Assembly: GCA_947164965.1 (NCBI GenBank)
Contig: CAMUYR010000004.1
Location: 124,001 to 188,000, forward strand
Direction: 5' to 3'
Length of the DNA stretch: 64,000 nt
From: an uncultured Prevotella sp.
GTDB lineage: Bacteria > Bacteroidota > Bacteroidia > Bacteroidales > Bacteroidaceae
Below the pieces are notes generated by a model, which was not told the DNA's origin, searched no databases, and saw only the letters and a program-made list of their open reading frames with translations. A program made the translations under genes and the position numbers. This document shows, one piece after another, positions 55,799 through 62,460 of this stretch (position 1 is the stretch's first letter; each line of letters starts with the position of its first letter).

Positions 55799-55846
55799 CT
55801 CAATTTCTCATTATCTCATTTTTTCATTGTCTCAATTTCTCCATTT
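55799..55846. repeat. Period-8 repeat between porP and porK
   Basis: CTCAATTT, CTCATTAT, CTCATTTT, TTCATTGT, CTCAATTT, CTCCATTT: six 8-mers that fill the gap up to the porP stop codon. Confidence 0.9.
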
Positions 55847-56781
55847 CAAAGGAATCTCACGCTCTGATGGCGGTTACGCCCTTTCTTGTAGAGATTCAGT
55901 TCTGTCTGGTATCCCACAAAGAGCTCATGAGAGCCATTACCAAAGCTCAGGGCCGAGGTATAAACCTCATAACTATAACCCAAAGTCACCCCATGGAAGA
56001 TGCCACCAATAAGTGCTGTCACCGAATTGGTAGGACTATAAGCCACGCCCGCATAGAACACTTTCTTGTCGTTCGTATACTTCAGACGGGCCGTCGCATC
56101 GGCACGATAAGTCACTCCGTCGTAGCGTACTAACACAGAGGGGTGTATTGTTAGAAACGGATTTCTTAGCTTAATATTGTATCCACCAGTCAAATAATAC
56201 ACCCTACTGATATCATAAATGGTGCGATCGCCCAGTTCTACACTAGGGCTTGTGGCGTGCAGAACGGAGACTCCCACATACCATTTCTTGTGCTGGTAAT
56301 AAAGGCCGGCAGAGATGTCTGTGGCTGTTCCGTTAACGTCTGTCGTGGTGAAAGCCTTGTCATCTTCCTGTTCTGTATCAACCTCCGATCCCTTGAACTT
56401 TTCGCTCAACAAAGCCACCTGAACACCCACACTCAGCACACCGCCTAACAATCGCTGCTTATAGGCATATTGTAATGCCAGACGCTGGTGGGAGAATAGT
56501 CCGATATCATCGTTCATCAATTGTACACCAGCACCGTGACGCGTGTTCATCAACATAAATGGCATGTCAGCAGCTACATTCATCGTACGCGGGTTATGCT
56601 CAAAACCTGTCAGCGTCATAGCATAGGCACCAGTCACATTAATCAGGTCCTGTTTACCAACGGCTGCAGGATTAAAACTCGGCTCCATGGCCCAATAATG
56701 GGCGAATGTCGGCTCTTGTTGACCCCACGAAGAGGAAGCCAACGACACAAAGAGCAATATAATCAGCAGACGTCTTAACAC
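55846..56781 (-). CDS. porP: Type IX secretion membrane protein PorP/SprF
   Basis: 311 residues. Signal peptide LRRLLIILLFVSLASSSWG, then the family hallmark QEPTFAHYWAMEPSFNPAAVG and a beta barrel ending GNGSHELFVGYQTELNLYKKGRN. PorP is an outer-membrane component that binds the PorK/N ring or a PorE-type anchor. The start codon appears to be GTG; no in-frame ATG precedes it before a stop. First gene of porPKLMN; a weak -7 box (GACCTTTG, 56819-56826) lies upstream. Confidence 0.93.
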   Translation of the reverse strand: MLRRLLIILLFVSLASSSWGQQEPTFAHYWAMEPSFNPAAVGKQDLINVTGAYAMTLTGFEHNPRTMNVAADMPFMLMNTRHGAGVQLMNDDIGLFSHQRLALQYAYKQRLLGGVLSVGVQVALLSEKFKGSEVDTEQEDDKAFTTTDVNGTATDISAGLYYQHKKWYVGVSVLHATSPSVELGDRTIYDISRVYYLTGGYNIKLRNPFLTIHPSVLVRYDGVTYRADATARLKYTNDKKVFYAGVAYSPTNSVTALIGGIFHGVTLGYSYEVYTSALSFGNGSHELFVGYQTELNLYKKGRNRHQSVRFL

Positions 56782-56840
56782 GTCTTTAATAACGTTTAAC
56801 GTTACTGTTTTATTGCATCAAAGGTCGATGTTCTGCAATT

Positions 56841-58574
56841 TTAATACCTTTTGCGGCTGTGTTTTACCCCATTTTCGTCGGTATATTGCTCTATGATGAT
56901 GCCACGATGGCTGTGGGAATCTGACAGTTTGCGACCAGCCAGATCATATCTTTGCAGTTTGACTGGTTTACTGTTTTCTATCATACTGATACCAGCAGAG
57001 CCACTCTCCGTAAACTGCCAGGCATCGATATACACATCGGTAGCAGAGGTGACGACAAAAAAGACGTTTTTCTTAATATCGGTAAATTTGGTGGCGTCGA
57101 GTTCAATCGTATGATCTTCCATCTCATTCGATGAGAATTCGATGGTGGCAGCAGGTTTTGCACCTATCCTGACTGTACGAATCTCCAGTGTACCTGTTCC
57201 TTTGGCACGAAGCGTGAATTTTCCGGCACCTGTCGTTCCAAAGTCCAAACCACGCAGATTAATCCACGAACCAGCCTCCATCTTCACCTGCATATTCTCA
57301 GAAGCATCGTTGCCCAATGTACTGATTGTACCATTCTTTTGAATATTGGTAAAGTCCTCGTATTCGATACCAGCACAGTTAGCCATAGTCTCAGCCTGCT
57401 GCAGTTCATAAGGATTCAAATTCTTGACAGAACTGACTCCCTCGAGGTTCAGTGTGACACGGTTAATAGTCGCTGTTGACTCGTTCACCGTTGCTTTGTT
57501 CACGCAGATAGAACGGTAATCACCAGCACTGGCATCTACGGCGCCAGCACTTTTCATAGCATCCAACAGGACACTTCCGTGGTCGTGATAGATATGATAG
57601 TAGTTGCCCTGAAACTTCTGCAGGTGTGAATGGTTGTTGCCAGCGACTCCTGGACCATAATAGTCTTTGAATACCCAAGAGTTTGGATCCATAGGATTAT
57701 CGCTGACCATATAGCACATAGTACCTCCGCCTGGCATGTTGGCACTAATGTTATGCTCATTCTTGTAAGTATTCCACTCATCTTGATTACGACTCCAATG
57801 AGAACAATAGGTATAGACATACTTGCCACCTATGACGTTCAGTTCATTGGCCTCAAAATGATAAGGGGCTGGAATCCTAACAGGCTTGCCATCAACTTCG
57901 GTCATATTGGGCTTCAGTTTTGCAATTCGGGCGTTGTCGGGAAGCAGCGCACCATTATCATTAAGTCCACCGAAGGAAATCCAACCTATTCCATTCTCAT
58001 CGATGACCACACCTGGGTCGAAATTGGCAGAAGTTCCCCCAGGAAATGCCCCTGGAGTATCGTAATTGATCATCAACTTATTATTTGGCGACGTCCATGG
58101 ACCGATAGGCGAATTAGCCTTCAGCACACCCACACCATGACTGCTATTGCAGAAGTAGAGGAAGAACTCATCGGTACCGTCCTCCGTCGTACGCCATGTA
58201 ACCGAAGGAGCCCACGAGACACCATAGCCCTGGTACCACGGATAAGTCACCCATCCGGCACATATTTTCTTGGTGTCAATAGTCCCATGAAACGTCCAGT
58301 TCACCATATCGTCAGTAGAGAAAACAACAATTGATTTAATATCACCATAGCTGTTATCGCCCTTTTTCCCGTTCTTTATGAATTGCTGGTGATCGTTTGT
58401 ACCATAGACATACAAACGACCATTATACTCCAGTGCCGTAGGATCTGCGCAGAAAACACTGGCACTGATGGGATTATTGTTACTCGTCCCCTTATAGCTG
58501 GTAGCCAATTTTTGTGCATTCATCTGAATGCAAGTTGCCACGAGGGCTGCTGTCATAAATAGCTTTTTATACAT
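56841..58574 (-). CDS. Secreted GH43 arabinosidase/xylosidase with CBM6 and T9SS-type tail
   Basis: 577 residues. Signal peptide (ends IQMNA), five-bladed GH43 propeller with ADPTALEYNGRLYVYGTND (first Asp the likely base), GYGVSWAPSVTW and GTSANFDPGVVIDENG, catalytic Glu in YHFEANELNVIGG; then a CBM6-like module (about 400-525, with AETMANCAGIEYEDF at its start). The C-terminal tail VKLQRYDLAGRKLSDSHSHRG resembles type A sorting signals, ending in basic RKRY. Likely removes arabinose or xylose side chains from arabinoxylan outside the cell. Regulated separately: a palindrome sits 62.5 bp before its -7 box. Confidence 0.88.
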   Translation of the reverse strand: MYKKLFMTAALVATCIQMNAQKLATSYKGTSNNNPISASVFCADPTALEYNGRLYVYGTNDHQQFIKNGKKGDNSYGDIKSIVVFSTDDMVNWTFHGTIDTKKICAGWVTYPWYQGYGVSWAPSVTWRTTEDGTDEFFLYFCNSSHGVGVLKANSPIGPWTSPNNKLMINYDTPGAFPGGTSANFDPGVVIDENGIGWISFGGLNDNGALLPDNARIAKLKPNMTEVDGKPVRIPAPYHFEANELNVIGGKYVYTYCSHWSRNQDEWNTYKNEHNISANMPGGGTMCYMVSDNPMDPNSWVFKDYYGPGVAGNNHSHLQKFQGNYYHIYHDHGSVLLDAMKSAGAVDASAGDYRSICVNKATVNESTATINRVTLNLEGVSSVKNLNPYELQQAETMANCAGIEYEDFTNIQKNGTISTLGNDASENMQVKMEAGSWINLRGLDFGTTGAGKFTLRAKGTGTLEIRTVRIGAKPAATIEFSSNEMEDHTIELDATKFTDIKKNVFFVVTSATDVYIDAWQFTESGSAGISMIENSKPVKLQRYDLAGRKLSDSHSHRGIIIEQYTDENGVKHSRKRY

Positions 58575-58603
58575 ATTGGTTATTAATTGTTCTTTTCAGC
58601 CTG

Positions 58604-58611
58604 CAAAGTTA
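58604..58611 (-). promoter_or_regulatory. GH43 gene promoter -7 box
   Basis: TAACTTTG on the minus strand, 29 bp upstream of the GH43 ATG, with no -33 box. Confidence 0.72.
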
Positions 58612-58664
58612 CGAAATAATAGGTAAAACGTGAAAAAAGGACAAGTCTTTCTTTTCACTTCCGA

Positions 58665-58682
58665 TTACAAATATATTTGCAA
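58665..58682. promoter_or_regulatory. Candidate operator upstream of the GH43 gene
   Basis: Palindrome with perfect core CAAATATATTTG (58668-58679) and matching outer TT/AA (one mismatch pair between). Its centre, 58673.5, is 62.5 bp upstream of the -7 TA, the same geometry as the starch-locus operators, but the sequence has a TATA rather than CG centre, so another regulator is likely. Confidence 0.65.
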
Positions 58683-58724
58683 GTGTATCATAGACACACG
58701 AAAAAGGCACCAAGTAACCACCAA

Positions 58725-59705
58725 TTATTGCTTTTTGGTCGCCACAACCGAAAAAAGCATTGACAGCAGAAGGACGCCAAAGATAATTGCAAGGCTGATA
58801 GGCGTAGGAACCACGATATGTGGCATATTGATGGAGAGCCCTAACAGAGAGCCCAGAGCATTAATATATTCATTCATGGCAAGCAACATCTTTACGCCGA
58901 CAAAGATTAGGATAACACCAAGACCATATTTCAAGTAAGTAAAGTAGCGCGAAATAGCAGCAAGTGCGAAGTAGAGTGCACGCAAGCCGAGAATGGCAAA
59001 GATATTACTGGTAAGTACGATGAACGGATCGCGGCTGACACTGAATACGGCAGGGATGCTATCAACGGCAAAGGCAACGTCAGTAGTTTCAATGACCAAC
59101 AAAGCAATGAAAAGAGGGGTGGCTTTCCTGTTAACGAAGAATTTCTCACCGTGCATCTGGTCAGTGACAGGGAAGAAACGTTTGAACAACCGTACAATGA
59201 AGTTATTGCCTGGATTGCCTTGTTGGTTCTCATCATGCGTAAACATCTTTCCACCCGTATAGAGCAGAAATAGCCCAAACAGTCCCAGCACCCACTCAAA
59301 ACGTTCGACCATTGCTGCGCCAGCAAAAATAAAAATACTGCGCAACACAAGTGCACCAAAGATGCCCCAGAAGAGCACCTCATGCTGATATTTGCGCTCG
59401 ATACCGAAGAACGAGAACAGCATCAGAAATACGAAGAGGTTGTCCATCGATAGCGACTTCTCTATCAGATAGCCTGCCAAGAACTCCATCGCCTTCTCGT
59501 GCGGTTCAGCGGGATAGAACAGCCAGATGCCTGCACAGAACACCAGCGACACACCTATCCATACGGCTGTCATCTGCAATGCCTCACGGACGTTCACCTC
59601 ATGCTGACCTTTACGGCCGAACATCTTCAAGTCGACCACAAGCATCAACAATACTAACACATAAAATACTATCCAAGCCCATAAGGGCAGTCCCATTAAG
59701 TCCAT
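58725..59705 (-). CDS. TerC-family integral membrane protein
   Basis: 326 residues with about nine membrane helices. Family hallmarks: EFLAGYLIEKSLSMDNLFVFLMLFSFF split across residues 75-101, EVLFWGIFGALVLRSIFIFAGA, VIETTDVAFAVDSIPAVFSVSRDPFIVLTSN. TerC/Alx proteins export manganese or take part in membrane metal and tellurite responses. It follows the histidine kinase gene by 6 bp and is probably under the control of that operon. Confidence 0.93.
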   Translation of the reverse strand: MDLMGLPLWAWIVFYVLVLLMLVVDLKMFGRKGQHEVNVREALQMTAVWIGVSLVFCAGIWLFYPAEPHEKAMEFLAGYLIEKSLSMDNLFVFLMLFSFFGIERKYQHEVLFWGIFGALVLRSIFIFAGAAMVERFEWVLGLFGLFLLYTGGKMFTHDENQQGNPGNNFIVRLFKRFFPVTDQMHGEKFFVNRKATPLFIALLVIETTDVAFAVDSIPAVFSVSRDPFIVLTSNIFAILGLRALYFALAAISRYFTYLKYGLGVILIFVGVKMLLAMNEYINALGSLLGLSINMPHIVVPTPISLAIIFGVLLLSMLFSVVATKKQ

Positions 59706-59711
59706 TTCCTT

Positions 59712-60632
59712 TTACTTTTTCAGTGTAAACTCAAATTCCAATCCGCCATTTTCTGATTGGCGGGCGGTGATAGTGCCGCCATGCAGAAGGACAGCATTCT
59801 TCACGATGGCAAGTCCAAGACCTGTTCCGCCAATACTGCGACTGCGGCTCTTGTCGATGCGGTAGAAACGCTCGAAGATGCGGGGCAGGTGTTCCAGGGC
59901 GATACCCACGCCGTTATCGCTGAAACGGAACATCCAGTAGTTGTCTGTCTGTTCGGCACTTATATCGATGTTTGTTCCCTCGCCGGCATAGTTGATGGCG
60001 TTATCGATGAGATTTCGGAAGATGCTGTAGACGAGCGAGGGATTGCCCTTAATGACGATATGTGGCGGCAAACAGTTGTTGAGCGTCATATGGCGCTTCT
60101 TCAGGGCGATGACGGTCTCCTGAACGATGTCGCCGACGATGGCCGACACGTCGGTACGCTCCATCGTCAGCTGGTGGGCGGCATAATCCATGCGGTTCAG
60201 CATCGAGATATCCTGCAGCAGGGCCGTGAGCCGATGGGCCTGCGCATTGGTGCGCTCTATGAACTGTCGCTGAGTATCAGGCGGCATCTGCGGATCATCG
60301 AGAATGGTGTCAGTATAGCCGAGTATGCTGGCCACAGGGGTCTTCAGTTCGTGAGCGATGTTCTGCGTAAGTTCACGGCGCATCTGGTTCTCCTTGGCAG
60401 CCTGTTCACGGCTAATGCGCTCGTCCATGCTGCGGGCATAGCGGTGGAGCAATAGGGCCAGGCCTGCCATTACCACTAGTGAAAATAGTAGCAGGTGCCA
60501 GTCGCTTACCTCGTCGAAGGGCTCAAGGAATTTGCGGTCATAATCCTCGAACAGGATAAATGTCAGCGCATAGACGGCAAACACCACCATCACGCTGATG
60601 AACATCTTACGGCCTTCACTCAAATGCTTCAT
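59712..60632 (-). CDS. Sensor histidine kinase (PhoR-like)
   Basis: 306 residues from ATG 60632; the upstream TTG at 60641 is less likely. Two membrane helices (about 10-27 and 47-63) flank a very short extracytoplasmic loop of about 20 residues, so an intramembrane or membrane-derived signal is likely. H-box QNIAHELKTPVAS with phospho-His94, N-box NLIDNAINYA, G-boxes FSDNGVGI and GGTGLGLAIV. Located 26 bp after the response regulator. Confidence 0.93.
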   Translation of the reverse strand: MKHLSEGRKMFISVMVVFAVYALTFILFEDYDRKFLEPFDEVSDWHLLLFSLVVMAGLALLLHRYARSMDERISREQAAKENQMRRELTQNIAHELKTPVASILGYTDTILDDPQMPPDTQRQFIERTNAQAHRLTALLQDISMLNRMDYAAHQLTMERTDVSAIVGDIVQETVIALKKRHMTLNNCLPPHIVIKGNPSLVYSIFRNLIDNAINYAGEGTNIDISAEQTDNYWMFRFSDNGVGIALEHLPRIFERFYRIDKSRSRSIGGTGLGLAIVKNAVLLHGGTITARQSENGGLEFEFTLKK

Positions 60633-60666
60633 ATTTTTCAAACACGAATATCACGAATCAAACGAA

Positions 60667-61347
60667 TTATTCTTCAAACAGATAACCGAATCCCTGTCGG
60701 CTGACGATAAAGCTGCCATAACGGCCTATCTTCTTACGCATACGGGTAATGTTCACATCAACTGTGCGGTTGCTGACTACAACGTCTTCAGGCCAAACGG
60801 CATCGAAGATCTGCTGACGTGAGAATACTTGTCCACGATGCTTTAATAGCAACCCCAACAATTCGAACTCAGTCTTAGTGAGACTTACGCTCTCACCATC
60901 AACCGTCGTTGTCTTCTTGCCAAGGTCAAGCACAAGGCCCTCGAAAGAGATAATGCTCTCCTCTACCCTATTCTGCTGACTCCTGGCGAGCACCGCCTTC
61001 ACTCTTGCCACCACTTCGCGCACAGAGAATGGTTTCGTAACGTAGTCGTCGGCTCCTAATCCAAAGCCCTGTAGCGTATCGTCCTCTGTATCCTTTGCCG
61101 TAAGGAAAATAATAGGCAACTTACTCGTAGCAGGGTCTTTCTTCAACTGCTCAGCCAGTTCGAAGCCCGACATTCCTGGCATCATCACGTCGAGTATCAG
61201 CAAATCATATTGCAATGGTTCCTTCTTGATGGCCATTTCGCCCGTATATGCTGCCTCAGCCTCATAGCCTGCAGCACGAAGGTTATAGAGCAGAATCTCG
61301 CACAAATCCTGCTCGTCATCCACCACAAGTATCTTCTTTTGTTCCAT
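60667..61347 (-). CDS. OmpR/PhoB-type response regulator
   Basis: 226 residues from ATG 61347 (MEQKKILVVDDEQDL); the longer frame to 61434 has no support. Receiver domain with phospho-acceptor Asp53 in LLILDVMMPG and Lys in TKPFSVREV; winged-helix DNA-binding domain ending FIVSRQGFGYLFEE. Pairs with the downstream histidine kinase. Targets unknown; TerC in the same operon is a candidate. Confidence 0.95.
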   Translation of the reverse strand: MEQKKILVVDDEQDLCEILLYNLRAAGYEAEAAYTGEMAIKKEPLQYDLLILDVMMPGMSGFELAEQLKKDPATSKLPIIFLTAKDTEDDTLQGFGLGADDYVTKPFSVREVVARVKAVLARSQQNRVEESIISFEGLVLDLGKKTTTVDGESVSLTKTEFELLGLLLKHRGQVFSRQQIFDAVWPEDVVVSNRTVDVNITRMRKKIGRYGSFIVSRQGFGYLFEE

Positions 61348-61438
61348 TTCGGCGACAAAGTTACGAATAAATTCGCAAATACCATTACTTTTGCCTGTTA
61401 CATTATGGTAACAAATGGGGCAAAACCAGGTCATTCAA

Positions 61439-61503
61439 TATTGGCCGCTTATCGTTTAATAAGCGACCAATAAGTTGACAGATTATTCCCACGTTAGGAA
61501 TAA
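61439..61503. other. Two stem-loops between the response regulator and a small gene
   Basis: TATTGG-c-CGCTTAT (61439-61452) pairs with ATAAGCG-a-CCAATA (61459-61472), 13 bp with one mismatch and a 6-nt loop. A second stem TTATTCC/GGAATAA (61483-61489, 61497-61503) lies 10 bp after the small gene's stop codon. They could be a terminator pair or a regulator site; neither has a T-run. Confidence 0.5.
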
Positions 61504-61512
61504 ACAGACTGA

Positions 61513-61905
61513 TTAGAACAACTGACGGACGGCGTGAGCCGTTTCACCCTCGAAGATGAGCACATCGGTCACAGGCTCATAACTCAGATGGGCAAACTGG
61601 AGCAGCTGGACAGCCAAGAATGCTCCATCGCGAGAGACGCAGACTTCGGCCATGTAGTTGCCGTTGACAGCTGTTTTAGGGCGGAAGTCGCCGATAGCGC
61701 TGGCCAATTTCTCAGGTGGCGTGTCGAGCAGACGTTTCAGACGTTCGCCGTCAGCGGGTGTATATTCAAAAGACTCTGCGTCGATGACGCTATTCGATGG
61801 GGTATAGGTTGCTGTGGTACGCAGACCAAACAGCGATTTGCTGATGCTTACACGAGCATCAGCGCAGATGGTATTCCACATCTGCAGATTCTTAATATTT
61901 GCCAT
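61513..61905 (-). CDS. Conserved-looking 130-residue hypothetical protein
   Basis: No signal peptide or membrane helix; mixed alpha/beta composition with FRPKTAVNGNYMAEVCVSRDGAFLAVQLLQF. I do not recognise the family. The start MANIKNLQMWNTICADARVSI is well defined, and codon usage looks like neighbouring genes, so I call it real. Probably cytoplasmic; function unknown. Confidence 0.7.
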   Translation of the reverse strand: MANIKNLQMWNTICADARVSISKSLFGLRTTATYTPSNSVIDAESFEYTPADGERLKRLLDTPPEKLASAIGDFRPKTAVNGNYMAEVCVSRDGAFLAVQLLQFAHLSYEPVTDVLIFEGETAHAVRQLF

Positions 61906-61965
61906 TTTCTTATTTCTTTGTTAATAATGTTTGTCCTCCTTTCGGACTAAGGGAAAACTTCATCA

Positions 61966-62361
61966 CTAACAAAGAAGACGCCTCAGTGCGATAACATAGT
62001 ATCGGCGCGGAGACGCAACAGCCATACAGAGCCGGTGGTAGGCGATGCATGGGAGCTGTAGGAAACTATTTAAAAGGTGAGGCAACTGGCCCTTGGTCCA
62101 TCGTCCAGTATGCTGGCTGGGCTTGCCGCCATGAGTAGGAAGCAAGCGGACGGAACGCGAAGAGGCTACGCGATGGGACGGTGACGGACGCAATGCAGAG
62201 ACAGGAGCCGTCTCAGGCTCTTCTGCCACATGGTGTATCCAACTATCGTGCTGCTTAACCTGCTGTTCGTCTTGCTGGCGACCTGTCACAGCTCCTTGGA
62301 CCTCAACTGCAGAGTCAAGGAAGAAGCCGCACAACAATAAGGCGACAAAAAAGACACGCAT
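61966..62361 (-). CDS. Small secreted or membrane hypothetical protein
   Basis: 131 residues from ATG 62361 (MRVFFVALLLCGFFLDSA, a signal or anchor sequence). The upstream frame to 62409 lies across the promoter and is excluded. The middle is low complexity (Ser/Pro/Arg); the C-terminus ASPRRYYVIALRRLLC looks like a motif I have seen at the end of short Bacteroidetes proteins. Function unknown. Its promoter is strong, which argues that it is a real gene. Confidence 0.6.
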   Translation of the reverse strand: MRVFFVALLLCGFFLDSAVEVQGAVTGRQQDEQQVKQHDSWIHHVAEEPETAPVSALRPSPSHRVASSRSVRLLPTHGGKPSQHTGRWTKGQLPHLLNSFLQLPCIAYHRLCMAVASPRRYYVIALRRLLC

Positions 62362-62398
62362 AAGATACTTATTCACGTCACCGTCTTCTATACGACTG

Positions 62399-62430
62399 CA
62401 AAGGTACAATTAAGTAAGGAGAAAGCCAAA
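62399..62430 (-). promoter_or_regulatory. Promoter of the small secreted protein gene
   Basis: On the minus strand TTTG, 20-bp spacer, TACCTTTG (62406-62399), 37 bp upstream of the ATG at 62361. Confidence 0.75.
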
Positions 62431-62460
62431 CAAATGCGGTTATTTCTTTTTATATGGCTG

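Noticed and set aside
56819..56826. porP promoter -7 box GACCTTTG
   Set aside because: One mismatch at the essential T and no -33 box; readthrough from the GH43 gene is equally possible, so it is mentioned only in the porP entry.
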